From Sphingomonadaceae bacterium 3R27E2-A (GTDB lineage: Bacteria; Pseudomonadota; Alphaproteobacteria; Sphingomonadales; Sphingomonadaceae): a stretch of 58,811 nt of DNA. How positions within the stretch are numbered: position 1 is the first letter of the stretch; each line of letters starts with the position of its first letter. The notes under the pieces are model-generated. The model saw nothing but the letters and a program-made list of their open reading frames with translations. It was not told where the DNA came from and searched no databases. The DNA is taken from contig SCNT01000030.1 of the NCBI GenBank assembly GCA_005503165.1, positions 1 through 58,811 on the forward strand, given 5' to 3'. Below are positions 17,865 to 26,370 of the stretch, in pieces. The position numbers and the translations under genes are program-made.

Positions 17865-20645
17865 TTAGAACTTGCCGCGCAGCGTCAGGCCATAGGTCCG
17901 GGGCTCGGCCAGGAACTGCGAGAAGATCTGGCGCCCGCCGGGGAAGCCGTTGGCGTCGGTGAACGGCGCCGAGGTCGTGCCCGCCTGGAAGGGCGAGTTG
18001 AAGGCGACCTGGGCATAGTCGGCGTTGAGGATGTTCTGCGCCCACAGTTCGACCGCCCACTTCTCATCGGGCCCGCGCACGCCAAGGCGCGCGTTGAACA
18101 CCGTGAAGCTTTCCTGTTCCTTCTGCGGGAACAGGTCGGAACCGGTGTTGTAGCCGCTGGTCGCCCGGCCATCGATATAGACGAGGCCGGTGAGCCCGCC
18201 GCTGCCGATCGCCGGGGTCCAGGTCATGCTGGCGGTGCCGACCAGTTCGGGCGCGTTCGACAGATTGTCGCCCGGCAGGAAGCGCAGCGCCGGGTCGAGT
18301 GGCCCGCCGGCGTTGGTGCCGACCAGGTTCTTGCGATATTTGGTCTTCGAATAGGTCACGCCGGCCGCAAGGCGGAGGTCGTCCGCCGGTGCGAAGGACG
18401 ATTCGAGCTCGAAGCCCTCGGCGCGCACGCCCCAGCTGACCTTGTCGGCGGCGCAGGCGCCCGTCGCCGCGCTCGCGTCGCGGTCGGCGCCGGCCAGGTC
18501 GGTTTCGCAGCCGTTGATATTCTGGACCAGGAACACCGTGCCGTTGAAGGTGTTGAGCTGGAAGCTCGAGAAGTCCGACCGGAACAGCGACACGCCGAGG
18601 TTGAACCCGCCTGCGGAATATTTGGCGCCGATTTCATAGCTGTCGACCTTTTCGGGTTCGAACTGCAGGTTGTTCACCAGCGCCTGCGCTCCGCCGGCAA
18701 GGGCGAAGGGCGTGATCGGCGATTTCAGCGCCGAACGGTCGAGGTTGAAGCCGCCTGCCTTGTAGCCGCGCGAATAGCTCGCATAGGTCAAAAGATCGTC
18801 GACCGGCTTCCACGACAGGATCGCGGTGCCCGTGAACTCATCCTCGCTGCGCTTGCTGTTGATCGATACGCCGTTGAGTTCGGCGGTCGAATTGCCCTGG
18901 CAGCTGAGGCCGATCAGCGCGCCCGCCAGCGCCTTAGCCGTGGCATTGGTCGTCGTGCTGGTCAGGTCGTCGAGGACGAGCCCCTGCACCGTCGTACAGA
19001 CCGTATTGTCATTGGTGAACGATGCGCGGAACTTCTTCTTGTCGTTGGTGTAGCGGACACCGAAAGTGAAATCGACCGTGTCCGTGATGTGGAAGATATT
19101 GTGCGTGAACAGCGCCCAGTTCTTGCCGTTCTGGCGGTAGGTGTCGTTGATCGTTCCGCGGTCGTTCAGTCCGTCGAGCGCGGTAAAGGCCGCGACGATG
19201 TCGGCACCGGTCTGGCCGCCACCCGAGGCCCCGGCGATCGTCGCCGGACCGACGCCCGGTGCGACGCAGAGCGGGCTGGCCGCCGAATAGAGCCCGGCAA
19301 GGCCGCCGCCCGAAATGATGCGGCAATTCGCGAAACGCCCATATTGGTTGCCGAAGCGCAGGTTGTCGCGGACGGTCAGCTTTTCATTGGCGTAGAAGCC
19401 GCCGACCAGCCAGTCGAGCTTGCCGTCGAAGGCCTCGCCCTGCAGGCGCAATTCCTGGGTGAAGGTGTGGAACTGGCGATAGGCGTCGTCGTCGGGCGCG
19501 CGATAGAGGATGTCGACCGTGCCATAATCGACGTCGCCCGCCTGACCCGAGCGATATTCGCGATAGGCGGTGATCGAGGTCAGCGTCGCGCCGCCCAGAT
19601 CATAGTCGATCTGACCCGAGAAGCCATAATCCTTGGTCTCGCCGGCGTAGCTGCGCCCCGGGGTGACCGACAGCGTGCGCGCATAACCCTGGTTGAACGC
19701 CGGCAGGGCCTGGCCCAGGTCGCGCAGCACGTTGATGATGTTGTTGCCGTTGGGCTGCAGCGGGGACAGCGGCACCGACGGGTTGTTGAGGTTGCCGACC
19801 GCGGTGTTGACTGCGCCGCTGACATAGGTCGCGCCGCAGCATTTCTCGTCGCGATAGGTGTAATCGGCGATCAACCGGATCGACAGCGCGTCGGTCGGCT
19901 CGAACAGCAATTGACCGCGCAGGAAATAGCGGTCGCGGTCGTTGACGTCGGTGTTGTTGTTGACGTCGCGATAGAAGCCGTCGCGCTTGACCCAGATGCC
20001 GTCGAGGCGCGCGGCCAGCGTGTCGGTGATCGGGCCCGTGATGCTGCCGCCGAGACGGAAATAGTCATAATTGCCATAGGTCGCCTCGGCGGTACCGCCG
20101 AAGGTGAAATCGGGCTTTTTGGAATAGATGCTGATCAGGCCCGCCGACGAGTTGCGGCCGCCGAGCGTGCCCTGCGGCCCGCGCTGCACTTCGACGCGGT
20201 CGATCTCGCCCAGTTCGTTGAGGCCGATGCCCGAACGCGAGCGATAGACGCCGTCGATGAATACCGGGACCGAGCTTTCGAGGCCCGGGTTGTCGCCGAC
20301 GGTGCCGATGCCGCGAATACGCGCCGAACCATTGGCTTCCGAGCCGGTCGACGACACGAGCAGCGACGGCGCGACCTGGTTGAGCTGGCGGATATCGTTG
20401 GCGCCGCTGTTCTGCAGCGCCTCGGCGTTCACGGCCGAGATCGCGACGGGCACGTCGGACAGGAGCTGCGAACGGCCCTGCGCGGTGACGACGATTTCGC
20501 TGTCGGCAGCGCCGTCGTCGGTGGTCGCGGTGTCCGTCGCCGTATCTTGGGCATAGGCGGGAACGGCCAGGCTGACGATCGCCAGCGAGGCGCCGAGCGC
20601 ACTGGTGCGCAGCAAGCGGGCAGCACAAAGCGTATAGGATTTCAT
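17865..20645 (-). CDS. TonB-dependent outer-membrane receptor (copy 2)
   Basis: A 926-residue TonB-dependent transporter paralogous to the neighbouring receptor. It has a signal peptide ending near VPAYAQ, a TonB box (SEIVVTA), a plug with GTVGDNPGLESS and GTLGGRNSSAGLIS, and a barrel ending LRGKF. I start at MKSYTL because GAGGAG lies 8 bases upstream; an upstream ATG would add seven residues. Loop cysteines (DEKCCGA; GCETD and GACAAD) are conserved with copy 1. One plug difference is notable: GGRNSSAGLISIYSKK here against FGRNSTAGLINIVTKG in copy 1. Substrate unknown. Confidence 0.93.
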   Translation of the reverse strand: MKSYTLCAARLLRTSALGASLAIVSLAVPAYAQDTATDTATTDDGAADSEIVVTAQGRSQLLSDVPVAISAVNAEALQNSGANDIRQLNQVAPSLLVSSTGSEANGSARIRGIGTVGDNPGLESSVPVFIDGVYRSRSGIGLNELGEIDRVEVQRGPQGTLGGRNSSAGLISIYSKKPDFTFGGTAEATYGNYDYFRLGGSITGPITDTLAARLDGIWVKRDGFYRDVNNNTDVNDRDRYFLRGQLLFEPTDALSIRLIADYTYRDEKCCGATYVSGAVNTAVGNLNNPSVPLSPLQPNGNNIINVLRDLGQALPAFNQGYARTLSVTPGRSYAGETKDYGFSGQIDYDLGGATLTSITAYREYRSGQAGDVDYGTVDILYRAPDDDAYRQFHTFTQELRLQGEAFDGKLDWLVGGFYANEKLTVRDNLRFGNQYGRFANCRIISGGGLAGLYSAASPLCVAPGVGPATIAGASGGGQTGADIVAAFTALDGLNDRGTINDTYRQNGKNWALFTHNIFHITDTVDFTFGVRYTNDKKKFRASFTNDNTVCTTVQGLVLDDLTSTTTNATAKALAGALIGLSCQGNSTAELNGVSINSKRSEDEFTGTAILSWKPVDDLLTYASYSRGYKAGGFNLDRSALKSPITPFALAGGAQALVNNLQFEPEKVDSYEIGAKYSAGGFNLGVSLFRSDFSSFQLNTFNGTVFLVQNINGCETDLAGADRDASAATGACAADKVSWGVRAEGFELESSFAPADDLRLAAGVTYSKTKYRKNLVGTNAGGPLDPALRFLPGDNLSNAPELVGTASMTWTPAIGSGGLTGLVYIDGRATSGYNTGSDLFPQKEQESFTVFNARLGVRGPDEKWAVELWAQNILNADYAQVAFNSPFQAGTTSAPFTDANGFPGGRQIFSQFLAEPRTYGLTLRGKF

Positions 20646-20695
20646 TTCGGGCACTCCTCTCAACATTTCGTTGTTTTTATTGGGCCCACTTCATA

Positions 20696-20709
20696 CGCAT
20701 AATTATGCG
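20696..20709. promoter_or_regulatory. 14-bp perfect palindrome upstream of receptor copy 2
   Basis: CGCATAATTATGCG is a perfect palindrome centred about 57 bases upstream of the receptor start codon, in an AT-richer patch of an otherwise GC-rich region. It is placed and sized like a repressor or activator operator and may overlap the -10 region. The binding protein is unknown. Confidence 0.5.
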
Positions 20710-20798
20710 GTGATCCAGCCGAGGGCGCGCGTTTCCGTCATGTTTTCGGCGAGTGCGGCTTTTTGGTCACACGCGGAAATGCGCGGGATTCGCCCCGA

Positions 20799-21509
20799 TC
20801 AGGCGCGGCGCGGCATTGCCGTAACGTCATCTGCGGCGCTCGCGCCGCAGGGCAGCGACAGCAATTTTCCGCCCGCAACCAGCATTGCGCGATAATCGCC
20901 GGCAAAATTGGCCGCGATCGCACCGTCGCCGACGTCGAGCCCGCCGGCCAGGCTGCCGAACGCGGGCAGAATCAGACGCTGCCCATCGCCCGCGAAGCAC
21001 GGCCGCGAGACGAGTCGCCCCCGCAAATGCAGCCGCAGCTTGGGATGGAAATGCCCCGATATCTCGGGCCGCGTTTCGCCGGCCCGACATGCGTGGCGAA
21101 AGACGATGCCGTCGACCTCCATCTCGTCGGCAACCGCGCCGCCCCACGCCCCGCCGGCCAGCCCGTCGTGATTGCCCGCGATCCAGGTCAGCCGGACGCT
21201 GCCGGTCTGGCGGATCAGCCTCTCGGCGACCGCGGGCGCGATGCGCTCCGCCGCCGCGCGGTCGTGGAAACTGTCGCCGAGGCACCAGATCGCGCCGGCC
21301 TCCGTCTCGGCGGCGAGCCGCGCGAGGCGGTCGAGCGTGTCGTGGCTGTCATAGGGGGGCAGCGGCTGGCCGCGCGCGGCGTACCAGCTCGCCTTTTCGA
21401 GGTGCAGGTCGGCGACGATCAACGCGCGGTGCCGCGGCCAGAACAGGGCGCGGCCCGCAAGCGGTACGAACCGGTGTCCGGCAAAATCGAGCAACGGCGC
21501 GGCGGGCAT
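20799..21509 (-). CDS. pdeM: PdeM-like ligase-associated phosphoesterase
   Basis: A 236-residue calcineurin-like metallophosphoesterase. The motifs VADLHLEKASW, CLGDSFHD, AGNHDG and GHFHPKLRL give the expected di-metal ligands. This set, particularly DLHLEK and GHFHP, fits the PdeM family, normally encoded with a DNA ligase, an Lhr-type helicase and an exonuclease in a DNA repair cluster. None of those partners is within the window, so the gene is an orphan here. It starts about 75 bp from the end of the retropepsin-like gene on the same strand. Confidence 0.85.
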   Translation of the reverse strand: MPAAPLLDFAGHRFVPLAGRALFWPRHRALIVADLHLEKASWYAARGQPLPPYDSHDTLDRLARLAAETEAGAIWCLGDSFHDRAAAERIAPAVAERLIRQTGSVRLTWIAGNHDGLAGGAWGGAVADEMEVDGIVFRHACRAGETRPEISGHFHPKLRLHLRGRLVSRPCFAGDGQRLILPAFGSLAGGLDVGDGAIAANFAGDYRAMLVAGGKLLSLPCGASAADDVTAMPRRA

Positions 21510-21584
21510 CGCGGCGCTATGCCGCGCTGCCGCACCTCTGTCCAGTATATGTTCTCCTTGCCGCGATGGATCGAGCGCTTTCGC

Positions 21585-22616
21585 CTAGCTGCCGCGGCCC
21601 GCGAAATTCGCGGCGAAACGCTGCCCCGTCGGGCGTCCCGCGCGGTCGGGCAGGTCGAAGACAACGCGCTTGTTCGGGAAGTCGATCTCGACCCGGTCGA
21701 ACAGCGCCAGGCTGTCCATGCCGAGCAGCAGCGCCGGCCGGCCGTTCAGCCCCAGCGCGCGGAACGCCTGGCTGTCGGCGAAGCTGACCGGCAGGTCGTT
21801 GACGTCCATGCCCGTAATCACGATGCGCTTGATCACGGTGCGCTTCGCGGGAACATTCTCGCCGGTCACCGCGCCCAGCACTGTGTCGACGAAGGGAAAG
21901 CTGTTCGCCCGCTTCGACGCGACCAGCTGCTGCAGCGCAAGGTTGCCGACGCTCGTCTGCGCCCCGGTATCGACGATCACGTCGATGCGCTTGCCGTTGA
22001 GCCGCGCGTCGGAAAGGATCAGCCGTCCCGCCGAATTACGCGCGGTCACCACGATCGCATCGTCGTCGCGGATGATCGGCCGCGCGCGCTTACGCGTCTC
22101 GAGCACCTGCATGCTTTCCTTGGTGAAATCGATCAGGATGCGCCGGTCCTCGAGCATGTCGACGCCGATCAGCCCCGCGGCGCCGATATGCCGGCCGAAG
22201 AAGGAGGGCGCGTCGAAGCCGTGCATGCTGAGGTTGGTCATCTGCAGCGCAGCGATGCGGAAACTGGGCACCGTCGCCGACCCGCCGATCGTCGCCATAC
22301 GCAGCTTGGCGCCCTCGGCCAGCTTCAGCCGGTCGGCGAGTTCGCGCGCGATGATCGTGCGCTCGGCGCCGGTGTCGACCAGGAAGGAAAAGGGCCCCTG
22401 GCCGCCGACCATCACCTGCACCGCCATGCGCCGCGTCGCGTCGAGGTCGAAGGGCTGGATGAAGGGGGTGATCTCGCTGGTCAGCGCGGGTTCGACGATC
22501 GCGGGGGTAGCGGGGGCAAGCACGGCGGGCGGCGCCGGCGGCTGGCTCGCGCCCAGCAGCAAGGGCGCCGCGGCGAGCGCGCGCCAGATCATCGGCCGCT
22601 TCGATATAGGGGTCAT
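21585..22616 (-). CDS. two-lobed retropepsin-like aspartic protease
   Basis: A 343-residue exported protein with an N-terminal hydrophobic signal or anchor segment, then two tandem retropepsin-like lobes. Lobe 1 has the active-site triad FLVDTGAERT (Asp81) and a later hydrophobic-Gly motif GLIGVDML (about 148-155). Lobe 2 has VIVDTGAQTS (Asp216) and ALLLGMDSL (about 295-303). A single chain could thus form a complete pepsin-like active site. I start at MTPISKR, 9 bases after AGAGG; an upstream ATG abuts that site too closely. Substrate is unknown; it probably acts in the periplasm or at the membrane. Confidence 0.82.
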   Translation of the reverse strand: MTPISKRPMIWRALAAAPLLLGASQPPAPPAVLAPATPAIVEPALTSEITPFIQPFDLDATRRMAVQVMVGGQGPFSFLVDTGAERTIIARELADRLKLAEGAKLRMATIGGSATVPSFRIAALQMTNLSMHGFDAPSFFGRHIGAAGLIGVDMLEDRRILIDFTKESMQVLETRKRARPIIRDDDAIVVTARNSAGRLILSDARLNGKRIDVIVDTGAQTSVGNLALQQLVASKRANSFPFVDTVLGAVTGENVPAKRTVIKRIVITGMDVNDLPVSFADSQAFRALGLNGRPALLLGMDSLALFDRVEIDFPNKRVVFDLPDRAGRPTGQRFAANFAGRGS

Positions 22617-22740
22617 CGCGGGCATCCTCTTTATATTTGCGCGCAGTCTACGCCTGTCCGCGGTTCGCGGCAAGCGGAGCGCGGGTTACGGACGGGCCGG
22701 TCGGGAGCGGCTGGTTTGGGGTAGGGAGCGGACATAATAA

Positions 22741-22944
22741 TCCTCCCTGTCGCGCAGCGATGGGGAGGGGGACAGTTTGGGGTCGTCCGGTCCCCCGGAC
22801 CGGACTTGGATTGCCGGGGGCAATCCAACCCCAAACTCGAAGCATGGTGGAGGGGCCGAGGCCTTGAGCGTCGGTTTCGGGCCGCCGCCCCTCCACCACC
22901 GCTTCGCGGCGGTCCCCCTCCCCACGGCTTCGCCGCAGGGAGGA
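22741..22944. repeat. composite palindromic element, copy A
   Basis: A 204-bp element beginning TCCTCCC and ending AGGGAGGA. Each end carries a small hairpin, then GGGGAGGGGGAC or its complement, and further in GGTGGAGGGG or its complement. The right half holds a second hairpin capped by GAA, whereas the left half instead holds a long stem opened by AGTTTGGGG and closed by CCCCAAACT. The inner cargo of roughly 35 bp is non-coding. A near-identical copy lies at 51831-52032, and the same end structure flanks the DUF559 gene. About 12 bp before the element (GACATAATAA) is also shared with the other copy. Confidence 0.9.
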
Positions 22945-22984
22945 TTAGGGCGTCCCCTTCCGCCCCAAAGCCGCCGCCGTCCGC

Positions 22985-23773
22985 TCAGCGATCGCCGCCG
23001 AAGGTGTAGCTAAGCGCCACGCCGACCGACGGCTGGTCGCGCGAGCCGAGTTGGCGGACGACCGGCGAGCGGGCGGCGTCGCCGATGAGCCGGTCGTAGC
23101 GGCCGTAGAGGGCAAAGCCCCAGGTCGAGCTCAATTGCCGCAGATAACCGGCGGTCAGGCCGACCGCGTGGATGCCGCCATCGATATCATGAACCGGCAG
23201 CCCCGATGTCGCCGCGGCGGCGGGGCTGACGCCGAAATAGGCGCGCTGATATTGGCCATCGCCCAGCGTCACGCGCGGGCCGATCGAGAAGAGCCAGTCG
23301 TCGCCGTCGCGCGCGATATAATCGGCGCTGACCTCGCCGACGAAGCCGTCGTGGCCGCCAAGCCCGCGCCGGACTTCGGCGCGGAGGCGGAAAGCGGGGG
23401 CCGGCGACACCTGCGCAAAGCCGCCCGCCTCGATCGTCAGCCCGACCTTGGGCAGGTTCGCGCCGGCATCGGCAGCGGTGCGCTTGCCGACGAAACCGAA
23501 GGCGGGGCCGAAGGCGAATTTGCCGCTGGCGATCAGCGGTGCGCCGAAGCTTTCGTCGGCCGCCTCGAAGGTGAATTCGGTCCCCACGCGCTCGCGCGAC
23601 AGATCGACAAAGGGGCCGATCGAATATTGGTCGGCGCCCGGCCACGACGGGGCGAGCTGCGGGCCGAGGATCAGGCGGGTGCGCTTGGGCGCTTCGCCGT
23701 CCTCCTGGGCATGAGCCGGCACCGCAAGAGCGAGCAGCGGAAGGGCGGCGAGGGCGATGCGGCGGATGACCAT
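22985..23773 (-). CDS. MipA/OmpV family outer-membrane protein
   Basis: A 262-residue predicted beta-barrel with a signal peptide cleaved near AHAQ. The mature protein alternates hydrophobic and polar residues, starts with RLILGPQLAPSWPG and ends in a C-terminal strand (VGVALSYTFGGDR), all features of the MipA/OmpV family (PF06629). Members act as porins or as scaffolds for cell-wall enzymes. It is not obviously linked to its neighbours obgE and the retropepsin-like gene, which share its strand. Confidence 0.85.
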   Translation of the reverse strand: MVIRRIALAALPLLALAVPAHAQEDGEAPKRTRLILGPQLAPSWPGADQYSIGPFVDLSRERVGTEFTFEAADESFGAPLIASGKFAFGPAFGFVGKRTAADAGANLPKVGLTIEAGGFAQVSPAPAFRLRAEVRRGLGGHDGFVGEVSADYIARDGDDWLFSIGPRVTLGDGQYQRAYFGVSPAAAATSGLPVHDIDGGIHAVGLTAGYLRQLSSTWGFALYGRYDRLIGDAARSPVVRQLGSRDQPSVGVALSYTFGGDR

Positions 23774-23823
23774 GCGGAACTCCTTGATGTTCCCTGGTCA
23801 ATCCATCGCACCCGCGAACGTTC

Positions 23824-24897
<1,074 letters not shown>

Positions 24898-24916
24898 CTA
24901 AACGCTAGCGCCCGGT

Positions 24917-24988
24917 CGTGTCGAGCGAAGTCGAGACACCCCGCAGCATGGCGCCAAGCCGGGGGGCATCTCGACTTCGCTCGATGCG
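24917..24988. repeat. palindromic intergenic repeat, family 3, copy 1
   Basis: GTGTCGAGCGAAGTCGAGAC is followed, after about 30 bp, by its slightly diverged complement (TCTCGACTTCGCTCGA). It is a short palindromic element upstream of obgE. Copies lie at 44285-44353 and 58695-58771. Apart from this repeat, the gap between obgE and the next gene shows only a presumed promoter region for each. Confidence 0.88.
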
Positions 24989-25176
24989 AACGGGGATGGG
25001 GAAGGCGCGCCCTTAGCGCCTTCGGACCGATATTGCCAGTTTTGTCATCGCCCCGCGCGCGGATCGGCGAAACGCATCGCTGCGGCGCCGGGACGAGGCA
25101 ACTTTGCGCGCAGTCGGTCGTTGAGCGGACAAGATGCCGGCGATCGTCGGCATCGCTTTTCCCGAAAGGATTTCAA

Positions 25177-25632
25177 ATGTTTGACAACAAAAACGTCAGC
25201 ACGCTCAATTCGCTCATCGCGACGACGCTCGACAGCGTCGACGGCTATCGCAAGGCTGCCGAAGAGGCCAATGCCGCGCAGTTCAAGGATCAGTTCCTGA
25301 GCCGTGCGAACGAACGCCAGGCCGTGGTCGGCCAGTTCCAGGCCAAGGTGCGCGAGCTGGGCGGCAACCCCGAGGATGACGGTACGGTGCTCGCTTCGGC
25401 GCACCGCGCCTTTCTCGGCCTGCGCGATGCGCTGACCGGCGACCGCGACGACAAGGCGGTGGTCGCCGAGGTCGAACGCGGCGAGGATCACATCAAGGCC
25501 AAGTTCGAAAGCGCGCTGAAGGACGACGATCTCGATCCCGCGGTGCGCCAGCTGATCCAGACCGGCTTCACCTCGGTCCGCGAAGGCCATGACCAGATGT
25601 CGGCGCTGAAGCACCAGATGAACGCCGGCTAA
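25177..25632 (+). CDS. PA2169/DUF2383 four-helix-bundle protein
   Basis: A 151-residue, all-helical, charged protein matching the PA2169 family (DUF2383), a ferritin-like four-helix bundle often linked to stress responses. The segments NSLIATTLDSVDGYRKAAEEA and a repeated ERQAVVGQF/EDHIKAKFESAL pattern give helices with acidic and His residues that could bind metal. AAAGGA sits 9 bases before the ATG. A longer in-frame upstream reading crosses the family 3 repeat and is not credible. No partner genes; a hairpin terminator follows. Confidence 0.85.
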   Translation: MFDNKNVSTLNSLIATTLDSVDGYRKAAEEANAAQFKDQFLSRANERQAVVGQFQAKVRELGGNPEDDGTVLASAHRAFLGLRDALTGDRDDKAVVAEVERGEDHIKAKFESALKDDDLDPAVRQLIQTGFTSVREGHDQMSALKHQMNAG

Positions 25633-25656
25633 TCCGGCTCCCGCTGGACGACAAGG

Positions 25657-25692
25657 AACGGCGGTCCCGGCAAGCCGGGCCCGCCGTTTCTC
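25657..25692. terminator. shared terminator hairpin between convergent genes
   Basis: AACGGCGG and CCGCCGTT, with an inner CCCGG/CCGGG pair and a CAAG-type loop, form a strong stem followed by TTTCTCATTT on the plus strand. It separates the four-helix-bundle gene from the convergent tetR gene and probably terminates the former. Confidence 0.7.
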
Positions 25693-26296
25693 ATTTCCCG
25701 CCGTGCTCGGCCCAGAATTTCGCGATGCGCCCCGTGATCAGCTCGGTCGCGAGCACGCGCGAGGTGTCGCGCGGCAGGTCGAGCGCCTCGGCCATCGGGC
25801 CGCCGAGCTGCGCGTCGCCGAGCGCCATCAGCACCAGCGCCAGCGTATCCTCGTGCATCAGGCGCTTTTCGTGCGCGTCGGGGGCCATGCCGTCGATCAG
25901 CCGGTGGATCGCCTCGACGATCGGGTCGAGCGCGTCGTCGTTGCCCGTCGCCGCCATCCACGTCGCGAGCGCGCCGGCGCCGCCCTCGTTGAAGGCGTCG
26001 AAGGCGAGGTCGACGATCTCGCGCACATTGCGTTCGCCCGGGGGCGATTCGGCCATCTTGCGCCCGATCGTCGCGCACACCGTCTCGGCCTGATAGGCGG
26101 CGAGCGCCTTCTGCAGCCCCGCGGCGCTGCCGAAATGGTGCAGCAGATTGGCGTGGGTGCGGTCGATACGCGCTGCGACGGCTTTCAAGGTGACCGCCGC
26201 GGGCCCCATTTCGACCAGGATCTGCCGCGCCGCCTCGAGCGCCGCCGACCGGCTCTCCTCGGGGCTCAGGCGCTTTTTCGCTACTATTGACACCAC
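25691..26296 (-). CDS. TetR family transcriptional regulator
   Basis: A 201-residue repressor-type regulator. The N-terminal helix-turn-helix spans about residues 15-60 (AARQILVEMGPAAVTLKAVAARIDRTHANLLHHFG), followed by a helical ligand-binding domain with a C-terminal dimer region. The start is a GTG, 9 bases after AAAGG; a second GTG directly follows. The operator-like motif shared with the COQ4 promoter overlaps this start codon, which implies autoregulation. Divergent from the PF10118 hydrolase gene, which it most likely controls. Its ligand is unknown. Confidence 0.9.
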   Translation of the reverse strand: MVSIVAKKRLSPEESRSAALEAARQILVEMGPAAVTLKAVAARIDRTHANLLHHFGSAAGLQKALAAYQAETVCATIGRKMAESPPGERNVREIVDLAFDAFNEGGAGALATWMAATGNDDALDPIVEAIHRLIDGMAPDAHEKRLMHEDTLALVLMALGDAQLGGPMAEALDLPRDTSRVLATELITGRIAKFWAEHGGK

Positions 26297-26306
26297 TGTA
26301 AGTAAC
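26283..26306. promoter_or_regulatory. operator-like motif, tetR/PF10118 divergent promoter
   Basis: A 24-bp motif beginning ACTATTGACA and containing TGT and AGTA in its right half. It contains the TTGACA -35 box of the plus-strand gene, with TAACAT 17 bases downstream as -10 (26310-26315), and overlaps the tetR start codon. It matches a motif at 45712-45735 upstream of COQ4 at 18 of 24 positions. It is probably the TetR binding site. Confidence 0.65.
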
Positions 26307-26370
26307 CTTTAACATATGCCCCATAGGACGTCCCCACGTCCTTCCTCTCCTTTTCGACGGTGCAGCCCAT

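Noticed and set aside
14790..20702. A continuous 1970-codon open frame antisense to both receptor genes
   Set aside because: It is the mirror of two well-supported receptor genes in GC-rich codons, is rich in Arg, Ala, Gly and Asp, has no domain, and starts in repeat sequence.
22741..22944. CRISPR array
   Set aside because: The repeats are few, dispersed over tens of kilobases, palindromic and not regularly spaced, and no cas gene is present.
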